Of a stretch of DNA of 64,000 nt, positions 51,907 to 61,359 are shown in pieces. How positions within the stretch are numbered: position 1 is the first letter of the stretch; each line of letters opens with the position of its first letter. Below the pieces are notes generated by a model. That model was not told the origin of the DNA. It worked only from the letters and a program-made list of their open reading frames with translations, and did not search any database. The position numbers and the translations under genes were made by a program. Source of the stretch: Palleronia sediminis (lineage in GTDB: Bacteria > Pseudomonadota > Alphaproteobacteria > Rhodobacterales > Rhodobacteraceae); contig NZ_SNAA01000009.1 in NCBI RefSeq assembly GCF_004358695.1, positions 81,665 through 145,664 on the forward strand, written 5' to 3'.

Positions 51907-52980
51907 TCAGGTTTCGGGCATCTGAATGACGATCTCGCCCGCGTCGGCGCGGTCGCGGATGCGGGTCACGATGGAAAGCTGCGCGGCCTCGATTTCGGCT
52001 TGGGTGGGGGGGCCGCGGTCCTCGGCCTCCTGACGCAGCGATTCGGCCAGGCGTTTCGACATGTTGTCGAGCAGAAAGGCGACCGAGGCCGCCCCCGGAT
52101 CGTCCTCGCCCGCGGCGATGGCGGTGATGAGGTCGTCGGGCTCGATGGCCTTGGAAAGCGCGGCGACATCCGTGGCCGCGACGCGCGTGGCGATATCGGC
52201 AAAGGTGAATATCTCGGCGCGGACGCGGTCGGCCAGCGCGGCATCCTCGGCCCTCAGCCCCTCGAGCAGTTCCTCGCGCGTGGCGCCGGGCGAGACGTTG
52301 AGGATCGCACCCAGCCGCGCCACGCCCGCGGCGGGAAAGGCGCGGGCGGGTTCGGCGCGCAGGTCGGCGGCCAGCGCCACGCCGATGCGGCGCACCGCCT
52401 CGGGCGCGATATCGGCGGTTTCGCTGACGGCGAGCGTCAGCCGGCGCGCCCTGTCGCCGGGCAGCTTGCCCAGGAGCGTCGCGGCCTTGCCCACGTCGAG
52501 CTTGGACAGGATCACCGCGCCGATCTCGGGGCTTTCGCGCAAGAGCAGCGGTTCGAGCTTTTCGGGGGGCAGGGCCGACAGCACGTCCCACGGATCCTCG
52601 GCCCAGATGGCGCCCGACTGGCGCCGCATCCGCGCGGCGAGTTCGGGGCTGATCGCGCCGTCGAGCAGGCCCAGCACCCCCTCGATCCCGTCGGGAAAGA
52701 CGATGCCCACCTCGTCGAGCTCGGCCGCGAATTGTTCGACCACCGCCCGCAGGGTGGCGCGGTCGACGAAACGCATCTGCGCCATCTGCGTCGTCAACTC
52801 TGCCTGGAGCGCATGGGGCAGGGCGTCGAGCGGCAGTTTCGCGCCCTCGGCCAACAAGAGCCGCACGACGATCGCGGCCTTCTGGCGGCGGCTCAGCGTT
52901 GCGGGCAGGCCGGGGGTGGTGGCGGGCACCGGCAGGCTTTCGGGTGCCCGGTCGGGGCGCAGGGCGATGTCTGTCTGCAT
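51907..52980 (-). CDS. Divergent FliG-like protein
   Basis: A protein of 357 residues. The fold order of FliG is kept: an N-terminal domain with SRRQKAAIVVRLLLAEGAKLPLDALPHAL, a middle domain, and a C-terminal part EIFTFADIATRVAATDVAALSKAIEPDDLITAIA then NMSKRLAESLRQEAEDRG. The C-terminal motor residues differ from E. coli FliG: the LRDD acidic pair is LRQE. No other flagellar gene is nearby. It may be the rotor protein of a divergent motor or a derived relative. Confidence 0.75.
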   Translation of the reverse strand: MQTDIALRPDRAPESLPVPATTPGLPATLSRRQKAAIVVRLLLAEGAKLPLDALPHALQAELTTQMAQMRFVDRATLRAVVEQFAAELDEVGIVFPDGIEGVLGLLDGAISPELAARMRRQSGAIWAEDPWDVLSALPPEKLEPLLLRESPEIGAVILSKLDVGKAATLLGKLPGDRARRLTLAVSETADIAPEAVRRIGVALAADLRAEPARAFPAAGVARLGAILNVSPGATREELLEGLRAEDAALADRVRAEIFTFADIATRVAATDVAALSKAIEPDDLITAIAAGEDDPGAASVAFLLDNMSKRLAESLRQEAEDRGPPTQAEIEAAQLSIVTRIRDRADAGEIVIQMPET

Positions 52981-53056
52981 GGAAATCTCCGCCACGGGGT
53001 CGTCATGGCGGAGACTAGGGCGCAAATGTTAACGCCCGGTTGCGCGCGGTCCGCGA

Positions 53057-53212
53057 TCAGCCGGTGACGGTGACGCAGGCGCCGCTGGCGTGGTCGTAGG
53101 TCATGCCATCGGCACAGCTCATCGCGGTCTTCTGGCCGGTGCACCCGCCCGCATAGGCGAAGACAGGGGCGCCCGCCAGGATGGCGGCGGTAAACAGAGT
53201 CTTGAGACTCAT
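53057..53212 (-). CDS. Small exported cysteine-containing protein (51 aa)
   Basis: A 51-residue protein: signal peptide (MSLKTLFTAAILAGAPVFAYA), then a 30-residue mature part with three cysteines (GGCTGQKTAMSCADGMTY and GACVTVTG). A GGAGG ribosome site lies five bases before the ATG, which supports it strongly. It is 106 nt past the purB stop on the same strand, a place where small exported proteins of this look occur in relatives. Function unknown. Confidence 0.72.
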   Translation of the reverse strand: MSLKTLFTAAILAGAPVFAYAGGCTGQKTAMSCADGMTYDHASGACVTVTG

Positions 53213-53318
53213 CGCGTCCTCCGTTGCTGGGTGCCGAAGACGCTAGCACGGTTTGACGCTACGTCAGATCGCGATTTCGTGTATGCGACGATGCGCCCCG
53301 GTCCCGCCGGGGCGCGGG

Positions 53319-54626
53319 TCAGGCCGGGCCGAACACCCGGTCGAAGATCGTGTCGACATGCTTGGTGTGATAGCCGAGATCGAATTTTTCCTCGATCTCG
53401 TCGCGCGACAGCGCGTCCGTCACCTCGGGGTCGGCCAGAAGCTCGGTCTTGAAATCCGCGCCCTGTTCCCAGACCTTCATCGCGTTGCGCTGGACCAGCC
53501 TGTAGGCATCCTCGCGGCTGACGCCCGCCTGTGTCAGCGCCAGCAGCACGCGCTGGCTCATCACGAGGCCGCGGAACCGGTGGAGGTTGTCCTGCATCCG
53601 GTCGGGATAGATCACCAGCTTTTCGATCAGCCCGGTCAGCCGCGCCAGCGCGAAGTCGAGCGTCACCGTCGCGTCGGGGCCGATGTTCCGCTCGACCGAC
53701 GAATGCGAGATGTCGCGCTCGTGCCAGAGCGTCACGTTCTCGAGCGCGGGCACCACGGCCATGCGCACGAGCCGCGCGAGCCCCGTGAGGTTCTCGGACA
53801 GCACCGGGTTGCGCTTGTGCGGCATCGCCGAAGACCCCTTCTGGCCCTTGGCAAAGAACTCCTCGGCCTCGAGCACTTCGGTGCGCTGCATGTGGCGGAT
53901 CTCGGTCGCGATGTTCTCGATGCTCGAGGCGACGACGCCCAGCGCGGCGAAAAAGGCGGCGTGGCGGTCGCGGGGGATGACCTGCGTGCTGATCGGCTCG
54001 GGCATCAGGCCCAGCTTGTCGCAAACATATTCCTCGACCCGCGGGTCGATGTTGGCAAAGGTTCCGACAGCACCCGAAAGCGCGCCGGTGGCCACCTCGG
54101 CGCGCGCGGTCTTGAGACGGCGCAGGTTGCGATCCATCTCGGCGTAGAACCGCGCAAAGGTCAGGCCCATGGTCGTCGGCTCGGCATGGATGCCGTGGCT
54201 GCGCCCGATGCGGATCGTGTCCTTGTGCTCGAAGGCGCGCCGCCTGAGCGCGGCCAGCAGCGCCTCCATGTCGGCGACGAGGATATCGGCGGCGCGCACG
54301 AGCTGGATGTTGAACGTGGTGTCGAGCACGTCCGACGAGGTCATTCCCTGGTGGACGAAGCGGGCATTGTCGGCGCCCACGATCTCGCTCAGATGGGTGA
54401 GAAAGGCGATGACGTCGTGCCGCGTCTCGGCCTCGATGGCGTCGATCCGGTCGATATCGAACTCGACATCCCTGGCCGCCCAGACGGCCTGCGCGTTCTC
54501 GCGCGGGATGGTGCCCAGATCGGCCATGGCATCGCCGGCATGGGCCTCGATCTCGAACCAGATGCGGAACTTGGTCCGGGGCTCCCAGATTGCGACCATC
54601 TCGGGACGGGAATATCGGGGGATCAT
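53319..54626 (-). CDS. purB: Adenylosuccinate lyase
   Basis: A protein of 435 residues. Fumarase/aspartase superfamily; the signature GSSAMPHKRNP and the N-terminal MIPRYSRPEMVAIW are complete, with HQGMTSSDVLDT and IGRSHGIHAEPTTMG holding the catalytic His/Ser/Thr. It cleaves adenylosuccinate and SAICAR in purine synthesis. The ATG at 54626 fits the family; the long upstream frame is shadow. Confidence 0.97.
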   Translation of the reverse strand: MIPRYSRPEMVAIWEPRTKFRIWFEIEAHAGDAMADLGTIPRENAQAVWAARDVEFDIDRIDAIEAETRHDVIAFLTHLSEIVGADNARFVHQGMTSSDVLDTTFNIQLVRAADILVADMEALLAALRRRAFEHKDTIRIGRSHGIHAEPTTMGLTFARFYAEMDRNLRRLKTARAEVATGALSGAVGTFANIDPRVEEYVCDKLGLMPEPISTQVIPRDRHAAFFAALGVVASSIENIATEIRHMQRTEVLEAEEFFAKGQKGSSAMPHKRNPVLSENLTGLARLVRMAVVPALENVTLWHERDISHSSVERNIGPDATVTLDFALARLTGLIEKLVIYPDRMQDNLHRFRGLVMSQRVLLALTQAGVSREDAYRLVQRNAMKVWEQGADFKTELLADPEVTDALSRDEIEEKFDLGYHTKHVDTIFDRVFGPA

Positions 54627-54722
54627 GGCGCGCGCCTTCCTGCGTGGGAACCGGGGGGGACGCGCGCGGTCTAGACGCCGCGGCCCGGCGCGGCAAGATG
54701 GCGGAAGCCGACAGGGGGGATC

Positions 54723-55148
54723 ATGGGACCGCAGCTTGCCCGGTTCGCGGGCGACTGGACGCTGATGCGCGCGATCGAGGATCGCAGGCTCGGCCGGTCG
54801 GGCCTGTTCGAGGGGCACGCGACGTTCCGGCCCGAGGGCGCGGTGCTGCGCTATGACGAGGCGGGCAGGCTGAGCCTCGGGGGGGCCACGATGGCCGCGC
54901 GGCAAACGCATCTCTGGCGGCTCGAGGGCGGGCGCATCCATGTCAGCTTTGCCGACGGGCGGCCGTTCCACGATTTCGACCCCGATCTGGCCGAGGCCGC
55001 GGCGCGGCACGATTGCGCGCCCGATCTCTACCGCGCGATCTACGGGTTCGGCGACTGGCCCTGCTGGACGCTGCGCTGGCAGGTGACGGGACCGGTCAAG
55101 GACTATACCAGCCTGTCGCGTTACCGGCCCGCGAATGCCGCGGGCTGA
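54723..55148 (+). CDS. DUF6314 family protein
   Basis: A protein of 141 residues with a predicted lipocalin-like beta pattern: LARFAGDWTLMRAI, GLFEGHATFRPEG, LWRLEGGRIHVSFADGRPFHDF, and LRWQVTGPVKDYTSLSRYRP. Two cysteines near the middle. DUF6314 members are small, uncharacterised. The ATG at 54723 is preceded by AGGGGGG. Divergent from purB. Confidence 0.8.
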   Translation: MGPQLARFAGDWTLMRAIEDRRLGRSGLFEGHATFRPEGAVLRYDEAGRLSLGGATMAARQTHLWRLEGGRIHVSFADGRPFHDFDPDLAEAAARHDCAPDLYRAIYGFGDWPCWTLRWQVTGPVKDYTSLSRYRPANAAG

Positions 55149-55155
55149 ACGCAAA

Positions 55156-55181
55156 ACGGGCAGGCGCGGCGGCCTGCCCGT
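55156..55181 (-). terminator. Rho-independent terminator after the DUF1127 gene
   Basis: A 10-bp perfect stem (ACGGGCAGGC/GCCTGCCCGT) with a 6-nt loop. On the minus strand TTTT follows, so it fits the DUF1127 gene (34 nt past its stop). It can also fold on the + strand after DUF6314. Confidence 0.75.
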
Positions 55182-55214
55182 GATCGTGTCAGTCGTGCCG
55201 CGCGGCGGCCGGGA

Positions 55215-55376
55215 TCAGCCGTAGACGGCGCGTGCCGCGATGGCGCGGGCATCGCCGTGATAGATATCGAGGTCGAGCGCGGTATCGACCGGCATGGCAC
55301 GAAGCTCGCGCAGGGTGCGGGCATATTCGGCGCGACGACGCGCGCGGTCGCGGAGCGTGCTGATGAGCGTCATCAT
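55215..55376 (-). CDS. DUF1127 small protein (53 aa)
   Basis: A 53-residue basic protein: MMTLISTLRDRARRRAEYA then TLRELRAMPVDTALDLDIY, the short helical DUF1127 pattern. In alphaproteobacteria these often bind RNA or regulate sRNA output, sometimes under heat-shock sigma factors. The double ATG is preceded by GAGAGGA. Upstream a palindrome ATGCTGC-CAT-GCAGCAT (55476-55492) could be an operator. It is followed by its own terminator. Confidence 0.78.
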   Translation of the reverse strand: MMTLISTLRDRARRRAEYARTLRELRAMPVDTALDLDIYHGDARAIAARAVYG

Positions 55377-55475
55377 GAAATCCTCTCGGGCGTTGATAAA
55401 CGGTCCTGCGGGCGCTAACGGCCCGTGCCCGCTATGTCGGGGCGGCACCCCTTTTCCGCAATGCCCATAGGCGAA

Positions 55476-55492
55476 ATGCTGCCATGCAGCAT
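55476..55492. promoter_or_regulatory. Palindrome upstream of the DUF1127 gene
   Basis: ATGCTGC and GCAGCAT are separated by three bases. It lies about 100 nt before the DUF1127 ATG and 45 nt past the putP stop, in a small A/T-rich patch. Possible operator or end-hairpin of putP. Confidence 0.35.
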
Positions 55493-55536
55493 ATGCAAGG
55501 CGCGCGCGGCCCGCGCGCGCGCCTCCGACGCCCGGA

Positions 55537-57006
55537 TCAGGACTGTTCACGCGGGCGGAACCCGGTGCCCGGCTCGGTCACGAGGCTCACCCCCACGATG
55601 GCCAGCCCCGCGAGGATGAAGCCGGGGATGATCTCGTAGATGCCCGCGCCGCCCAGGAAACTCGCGTTCCAGCCCAGTGCGATCCACGCGATCACCACCG
55701 CCGCACCCGTCACCAGCCCGGCGACGGCGCCCGCGCCGGTCATCCGGCTCCAGGTCAGCGACAGGATCACCAGCGGCCCGAAGGCCGCGCCGAACCCCGC
55801 CCAGGCGTTCGAGACCAGCCCCAGGACCTGGCTTTCGGGGTCGCGCGCGATGAAGGCCGCGACGATCCCCACCGCGACCACCGCGATCCGCCCGATATTG
55901 ACCACCTCGCGCTCGGACGGGTCGCGGTCGACCACGATGCGATAGAAATCCTCGGAGAGCGACGAGGACGACACCAGAAGCTGGCTCGAGACCGTCGACA
56001 TGATCGCGGCCAGCAGCGCGGCAAAGAGGAACCCGGTCACGAGCGGGTGGAACAGAAGGTCGGCCAGGACAATGAAGATCGTCTCGGGGTCGTTCACCTC
56101 GAGCCCGTTGCGCACGGCATAGGCCCGCCCGAAGACGCCGACGCCGATGGCCCCCAAAAGCGAGATCCCCATCCAGGTCATGCCGATATTGCGCGCCGTG
56201 GCTACCGCCTCGACCGAGCGCACGGCCATGAACCGCACGATGATATGCGGCTGCCCGAAATATCCCAGGCCCCATGTCACCGCCGAAAGCCACCCCAGCA
56301 GCGTCAGCCCCTCGGTCAGCGACAAAAAGTTCGGATCGACCGTGGCCAGCGTCTCGCCCGCCTGGTCGAACCCGCCGCCCTGGCCCGAGAACAGCACCAC
56401 CAGCGGCATGATGACCAGCGCCAGCATCATGATGCAGCCCTGCACGAAATCGGTCAGCGACACGGCGAGGAACCCGCCGAGCACCGTGTAGACCAGAACC
56501 ACGCCCAGCGTCAGCCAGACGCCTGTCTGATAACCGCCGTCGAAGGCCGATTGCACCAGCTTGCCGCCCCCCACCAGCCCGCTGGCCGTGTAGACGGCAA
56601 AGAACACCACGATCACCACCGCCGAAACCATGCGCAGCGTGCCCGAATGGCTGGGAAAGCGGTTGGCGAGGAAACCGGGGATCGTCAGCGCATTGTCATA
56701 GCGTTCGGTCTGCTCGCGCAGGCGCGGCGCGACGACGATCCAGTTGACCAGTGCCCCGACGAAAAGGCCGATCCCGATCCAGGCCTCGACGAGCCCCGAT
56801 GCGTAGAGCGCGCCCGGAAGGCCCAGCAAAAGCCAGCCGCTCATGTCCGACGCGCCCGCCGAAAGCGCCGCGACCCCCGGCGACAGGTTGCGCCCTCCCA
56901 GCACGTATTCCTCGGAGCTCGAGGTCGATTTGCGCCACGAATAGAGACCGATCGCCACCATGATGAGGAAATAGATGACGAGGCTGATCCAGATGCCCGT
57001 TGCCAT
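55537..57006 (-). CDS. putP: Sodium/proline symporter (SSS family)
   Basis: A protein of 489 residues with 12-13 membrane helices. Signatures: YSWRKSTSSSEEYVLGGRNLSPGVAALSAGASDMSGWLLLGLPGALYASG at the start, the LTDFVQGCIMMLAL helix, and STVSSQLLVSSSSLSEDFYR with the sodium-site serines. It imports proline with Na+. The ATG at 57006 has AAGGGAG seven bases before it and is preferred to ATG 57024 and GTG 57039. Confidence 0.93.
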   Translation of the reverse strand: MATGIWISLVIYFLIMVAIGLYSWRKSTSSSEEYVLGGRNLSPGVAALSAGASDMSGWLLLGLPGALYASGLVEAWIGIGLFVGALVNWIVVAPRLREQTERYDNALTIPGFLANRFPSHSGTLRMVSAVVIVVFFAVYTASGLVGGGKLVQSAFDGGYQTGVWLTLGVVLVYTVLGGFLAVSLTDFVQGCIMMLALVIMPLVVLFSGQGGGFDQAGETLATVDPNFLSLTEGLTLLGWLSAVTWGLGYFGQPHIIVRFMAVRSVEAVATARNIGMTWMGISLLGAIGVGVFGRAYAVRNGLEVNDPETIFIVLADLLFHPLVTGFLFAALLAAIMSTVSSQLLVSSSSLSEDFYRIVVDRDPSEREVVNIGRIAVVAVGIVAAFIARDPESQVLGLVSNAWAGFGAAFGPLVILSLTWSRMTGAGAVAGLVTGAAVVIAWIALGWNASFLGGAGIYEIIPGFILAGLAIVGVSLVTEPGTGFRPREQS

Positions 57007-57178
57007 GATCGCTCCCTTGTCCATGACCCGAGTTTTCACTTAGGGCGCAAAATCGCCGCCCCGCAAGCGGATCGACGTGCCTTTCGCGCGATCCGGCCTC
57101 TTGACGCGGCGCCCGGCGACTTCCCATCTGTGCGCGAACCGCGGCCCCGATCCGGGGCGGCCTCACCGGGGATATCCC

Positions 57179-58114
57179 ATGACCTTCCTGTTCCTCGTGC
57201 TGGGGTTCGCCCTTCTTGTCGGCGGCGGCGAGCTGCTCGTGCGCGGCGCCGTCGCGCTGTCGGAACGGCTCGGCGTCTCGCCGCTGCTGATCGGGTTGAC
57301 CGTCGTGGGGTTCGGCACCTCGACGCCCGAACTCGTCACCAGCCTTCAGGCCGCCGCCGCCGGGGCGCCGGGCATCGCCGTGGGCAATGTCGTCGGCTCG
57401 AACACCGCCAACATCCTGCTGATCCTCGGGATCGCGGCGCTGATCTCGCCCGTGGCCGTCACCCGCGCGGCGTTCCTGCGCGATGGCGGCGTCGCGGCGC
57501 TGGCCGCGCTCGCGGCGCTGGCCGTGGTGCTGAGCGGCACGCTCTCGCGCCCGGCCGGCGCGGCGCTGGTGCTGGGGCTCGTAGCCTATATCGTCTTCGC
57601 CTGGTCGCGCGAACGCCGCGGCGCCACGCCCGAGATCGCCGAGGCGCCCGCGACGGGCGGCCCCGGCCCGCTGCTGGCCATGGTCTTCGCGCTCGGCGGG
57701 ATCGGGCTGACCATCCTCGGCGCGCGGCTGCTCGTCACCTCGGCGATCGAGATCGCGACGGCCTGGGGCGTCTCCGAGGCGGTGATCGGCGTGACCATCG
57801 TGGCCGTGGGCACGTCGCTGCCCGAGCTCGTGACCGCCGTGGTCGCCGCGCGGCGCGGGCAGGGCGACATCGCCTTCGGCAACGTGGTGGGCTCGAACAT
57901 CTACAACGTGTTCGGCATCCTCGGCGTGACCGCGCTGGCCGCGCCCATCCCCGTCCCGGCCGAGATCGTGCGGCTCGATATCTGGGTGATGCTGGCCGGG
58001 ACGGCGGCGCTGGTGGCGGTAGCCGCGACGGGTTGGCGGATCACCCGCGGCGAGGGCGGCGCGCTGCTTGCAGGTTACACAGCCTATCTCGGGTGGCTCG
58101 CCTACACGATCTGA
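57179..58114 (+). CDS. Calcium/sodium antiporter (YrbG/CaCA family)
   Basis: A protein of 311 residues with ten membrane helices in two inverted repeats. Each repeat carries the ion-binding alpha motif: VVGFGTSTPELVTSLQ with GNVVGSNTANILLILG, and VAVGTSLPELVTAVVAA with GNVVGSNIYNVFGILG. It exchanges Ca2+ for Na+ or H+. The ATG at 57179 opens the first helix. Divergent from putP. Confidence 0.94.
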   Translation: MTFLFLVLGFALLVGGGELLVRGAVALSERLGVSPLLIGLTVVGFGTSTPELVTSLQAAAAGAPGIAVGNVVGSNTANILLILGIAALISPVAVTRAAFLRDGGVAALAALAALAVVLSGTLSRPAGAALVLGLVAYIVFAWSRERRGATPEIAEAPATGGPGPLLAMVFALGGIGLTILGARLLVTSAIEIATAWGVSEAVIGVTIVAVGTSLPELVTAVVAARRGQGDIAFGNVVGSNIYNVFGILGVTALAAPIPVPAEIVRLDIWVMLAGTAALVAVAATGWRITRGEGGALLAGYTAYLGWLAYTI

Positions 58115-58130
58115 CCCGAGGGGCCGCGTG

Positions 58131-58161
58131 AAACGCCCGCGCCGGTCTCCTGGCGCGGGCG
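58131..58161 (-). terminator. Terminator of gap
   Basis: A 10-bp perfect stem (CGCCCGCGCC/GGCGCGGGCG) with an 8-nt loop, followed on the minus strand by TTT, 33 nt past the gap stop. Confidence 0.65.
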
Positions 58162-58193
58162 GTCAAGGCGTGGCGAGGCGGGTGGGACCCGCC

Positions 58194-59192
58194 TCAGAGC
58201 TTGCCCATGACGACGGCGGTATCGACCATGCGGTTCGAGAACCCCCACTCGTTGTCGTACCAGGTCAGGATGCGGCAGAGCCGGCCGTCCATGACGCGGG
58301 TCTGGTCCATGTGGAAGATCGACGAATGCGGGTCGTGGTTGAAATCCGACGACACCAGCTTGGCATCGGTATAGCCCAGAACGCCCTTCATCGGGCCGTC
58401 GGCGGCCGTGCGGATCGCGTCGTTGATCTCGTCGACGCCGGTATCGCGCCCGGCGGTAAAGGTCAGGTCGACCACCGACACGTTGGGCGTGGGCACCCGG
58501 ATCGCGACCCCGTCGAGCTTGCCGGCCAGTTCGGGCAGGGCGAGCCCCACCGCCTTGGCCGCGCCGGTCGAGGTCGGGATCATGTTCAGCGCCGCGGCGC
58601 GCGCGCGATAGAGATCCTTGTGCATCGTGTCGAGTGTCGGCTGGTCGCCGGTATAGCTGTGCACGGTCGTCATGAAGCCGCGCTCGATCCCCAGCGCGTC
58701 GTTGAGCACCTTGGCCACGGGCGCGAGGCAGTTCGTCGTGCAGGACGCGTTCGACACCACCGTGTCACCGGCGGTCAGGCTGTCGTGGTTCACGCCGTAG
58801 ACGATGGTGCGATGGGCCTCGGAACAGGGGGCCGAGACGAGAACCCGGCGCGATCCGTTCTCGAGATGCATCGCCGCCTTGTCGCGGCTGGTAAAGATGC
58901 CGGTGCATTCCAGCGCGATATCGACATCGCCCCAGGGCAGGTCGCGCGGCTCGCGGATGGCGGTCACGCGGATGCGCCCCTGGCCCGCGTCGATCCAGTC
59001 CTCGCCCGTCGTGACCTCGCCGGGGAAACGTCCATGCACGCTGTCATAACGCAGAAGGTGGGCATTGGTCTCGACCGGGCCGAGATCGTTGACGGCGACG
59101 ACCTCGATATCGGTGCGGCCCGATTCCACGATGCTGCGCAGGACGTTGCGGCCGATGCGGCCGAACCCGTTGATGGCGACCTTGACGGACAT
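58194..59192 (-). CDS. gap: Glyceraldehyde-3-phosphate dehydrogenase
   Basis: A protein of 332 residues. NAD-binding INGFGRIGRN, catalytic Cys151 in SNASCTTNCLAP and His178 in TTVHSYTGDQ are present; the phosphate loops and the WYDNEWGFSNRM C-terminus are complete. It oxidises glyceraldehyde 3-phosphate in glycolysis and runs in reverse in CO2 fixation or gluconeogenesis. Monocistronic. A TTGACG box is visible about 70 nt upstream but no well-spaced -10 pairs with it. Confidence 0.96.
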   Translation of the reverse strand: MSVKVAINGFGRIGRNVLRSIVESGRTDIEVVAVNDLGPVETNAHLLRYDSVHGRFPGEVTTGEDWIDAGQGRIRVTAIREPRDLPWGDVDIALECTGIFTSRDKAAMHLENGSRRVLVSAPCSEAHRTIVYGVNHDSLTAGDTVVSNASCTTNCLAPVAKVLNDALGIERGFMTTVHSYTGDQPTLDTMHKDLYRARAAALNMIPTSTGAAKAVGLALPELAGKLDGVAIRVPTPNVSVVDLTFTAGRDTGVDEINDAIRTAADGPMKGVLGYTDAKLVSSDFNHDPHSSIFHMDQTRVMDGRLCRILTWYDNEWGFSNRMVDTAVVMGKL

Positions 59193-59275
59193 GGCTTTTC
59201 CCTTTCCTCACGGACGCCGGCGGCGCCCCTTTCCGGCGTTGTTGAAGGGCATATTAGCCCGCGCGTCAACCGAGG

Positions 59276-59416
59276 CTACCGCCAGAACGCCAGCCACCGC
59301 AGAAGGTCATTCAATTCCCGCGCGAGAAACAGCGTGGCGCCGGTGCCGAAATGCAGATCGGCCCAGATGGCGGCGATCAGCACGAGACCGAGGACAAGGG
59401 CGATGGCATTGCTCAT
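59276..59416 (-). CDS. Small single-span membrane protein (46 aa)
   Basis: A 46-residue protein: one membrane helix (AIALVLGLVLIAAIWADL) and an aromatic amphipathic tail (GATLFLARELNDLLRWLAFWR). The tail pattern FLARxxxxLLxWLAFWR is typical of a small conserved Rhodobacterales protein of unknown role. The ATG at 59416 is internal to a longer open frame; the front part is repeat-derived and was dropped. Moderate support. Confidence 0.6.
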   Translation of the reverse strand: MSNAIALVLGLVLIAAIWADLHFGTGATLFLARELNDLLRWLAFWR

Positions 59417-59515
59417 GGCCGCGATATGGCAGAGCACCGCGCGCGGCGCCAGATCGCCCGGACATGGGCGCGCCCGGCGCATCGACCGGCCGTTCCGCCC
59501 GCGGCGGCCGCTCGA

Positions 59516-59584
59516 CATGGGTATTTCGGAAAGAGAAGACGTGCAGCGCGCGCCCCTCTTTCTTCTCTTTTCCAAATACCCATG
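59516..59584. repeat. Full copy of dispersed palindromic element
   Basis: CATGGGTATTTCGGAAAGAG..AAG (59516-59538) and CTTCTCTTTTCCAAATACCC with ATG (59562-59584) form a near-perfect inverted pair around a GC-rich centre. The element lies 22 nt past the trpD stop. Its ends (CATGGG/CCCATG) mark the longest form seen. Confidence 0.82.
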
Positions 59585-59605
59585 GCGGGACGGGGGCCGC
59601 GCGCG

Positions 59606-60640
59606 TCACGCCCGGCGCGGAGAGATCCGGGCCATTCCCTCGACCTTGGCCATCGCGGCACCGCTGTCGAGGCTTTCGCGCGCCATGGCCGCGCCCTCGT
59701 GCAGATCGGCGGCCCGGCCCGCCACGACGAGCGCCGCGGCCGCGTTGAGGCAGACCGCGTCGCGATAGGCGGCCTCCTGCGCCGAGGAGGCCGCGCCCGA
59801 GAGCAGCGCGCGGAAGGCGCGGCCGTTCTGCTCGGGTGTGCCGCCGAGGATGGCCTCGAACGGATGGCGCGGCAGGCCCGCATCTTCGGGGGCGATCTCG
59901 CCTTCGGAGATCGCGCCGCCGTCGAGCCGGACCACCCGGCTGGGGGCCGCGATCGAGATCTCGTCGGTCCCGTCGCCGCCATGTACCAGCCACGCCCTTT
60001 GCGTGCCGAGCCGGTCGAGCGTCTCGGCCATCGGGCGCAGCACCTCGGCCGAGAAGGCCCCGGTCAACTGGAACCGCACCCCGGCCGGGTTGGTCAGTGG
60101 CCCCAGGATGTTGAAGATCGTGCGCGTCCCGAGCTCGACCCGCGCGGGGCCGACATGCGCCATCGCGGGGTGGTGCATCGGCGCCATCATGAAGCCGATT
60201 CCGATCTCGGAGAGCGCGCGCTCGACCGTTTCGGGGCCGACCATCACCTCGATGCCCATCTGCCCGATGGCGTCGGCGGCGCCCGATTTCGAGCTGAGGT
60301 TGCGGTTGCCGTGCTTGGCCACCGGGACGCCCGCGCCCGCCACGACAAAGGCGGCGGCGGTCGAGATGTTGAGCGTGCCCTTGCCGTCGCCGCCCGTGCC
60401 CACGATGTCCATCGCGCCCTCGGGCGCGCGCACCGGGCGGCAGCGGGCGCGCATCGCCCGCGCGGCGGCGGCGTATTCGGCCACCGCCTCGCCGCGGGTG
60501 CGCAGCGTCATCAGCAGCCCGCCGATCTGGGCCGGCGTGGCGGCCCCGTCGAAGAGCAGCGCGAAGGCGCGGTCGGCCTCGTCGGCGGTCAGGGGGCGGG
60601 CGACGGCGGCGGCGATGAGCGGGCGCAGATCGCCGCTCAT
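59606..60640 (-). CDS. trpD: Anthranilate phosphoribosyltransferase
   Basis: A protein of 344 residues. The PRPP-binding [29 protein letters not shown] and the [33 protein letters not shown] motifs are complete. It makes phosphoribosyl anthranilate in tryptophan synthesis. Its start overlaps the trpG stop (ATGA). trpC, which follows trpD in Rhodobacter relatives, is absent; a palindromic repeat stands there instead. Confidence 0.97.
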   Translation of the reverse strand: MSGDLRPLIAAAVARPLTADEADRAFALLFDGAATPAQIGGLLMTLRTRGEAVAEYAAAARAMRARCRPVRAPEGAMDIVGTGGDGKGTLNISTAAAFVVAGAGVPVAKHGNRNLSSKSGAADAIGQMGIEVMVGPETVERALSEIGIGFMMAPMHHPAMAHVGPARVELGTRTIFNILGPLTNPAGVRFQLTGAFSAEVLRPMAETLDRLGTQRAWLVHGGDGTDEISIAAPSRVVRLDGGAISEGEIAPEDAGLPRHPFEAILGGTPEQNGRAFRALLSGAASSAQEAAYRDAVCLNAAAALVVAGRAADLHEGAAMARESLDSGAAMAKVEGMARISPRRA

Positions 60641-61230
60641 GCGGGTTCCGCCGCGCGCAGGCCCGCCATCCGCAGGAAATTCGCCAGCAGGGCGTGGCCG
60701 TGTTCGGTGCGGATCGATTCGGGGTGGAACTGGACCCCGTGGATCGGCAGCTCGCGATGGGCGAGCCCCATGATCGTGCCGTCGGGCAGGGCGGCGGTGA
60801 TCTCGAGCGTTTCGGGCAGGCTCGCGCGCTCGACCACCAGCGAGTGATAGCGCGTGGCCGAAATCGGCGAGGGCAGCCCGGCAAAGACGCTGCGCCCCTC
60901 GTGGTGGATCTCGCCCGCCTTGCCGTGAACGATCTCGGTATGGCGCAGGACGCGCCCGCCAAAGGCCTGCCCGATGGCCTGATGGCCGAGGCAGACGCCC
61001 AGCAGCGGCAGCCGCGCCCGCGCGGCGGCGGCGACCAGCGGCAGGCAGATCCCGGCCCGGTCGGGGTCGCAGGGGCCGGGCGAGATCAGGATGGCGTCGG
61101 GGCGCATCTCGAGCGCCTCTTCGGGGGTGAGCGCATCGTTGCGCCGCACCACGACCTCGGCCCCGAGTTCGCCCACGTAATGCACGAGGTTCCAGGTGAA
61201 GCTGTCGTAATTGTCGATCAGCAAGAGCAT
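60637..61230 (-). CDS. trpG: Anthranilate synthase component II (glutamine amidotransferase)
   Basis: A protein of 197 residues. The class I amidotransferase triad is visible: Cys in [10 protein letters not shown], His in VQFHPES and the following Glu. [19 protein letters not shown] opens the protein. It supplies ammonia to TrpE. The ATG at 61230 fits the family; the upstream codons do not. trpE is not in this window next to it. Confidence 0.95.
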   Translation of the reverse strand: MLLLIDNYDSFTWNLVHYVGELGAEVVVRRNDALTPEEALEMRPDAILISPGPCDPDRAGICLPLVAAAARARLPLLGVCLGHQAIGQAFGGRVLRHTEIVHGKAGEIHHEGRSVFAGLPSPISATRYHSLVVERASLPETLEITAALPDGTIMGLAHRELPIHGVQFHPESIRTEHGHALLANFLRMAGLRAAEPA

Positions 61231-61359
61231 GTCGGCTGTGCCTTTCCCCGGCGATTGCTTGCTTGGCGGCATCGGGCGGGGGTGAACCCCGGTCCGGTCG
61301 CGGCTATAGATGGGGCAGCCTGAGGGCGAGGGTCAAGGAACAAGCGGGCGAGGTATCGG

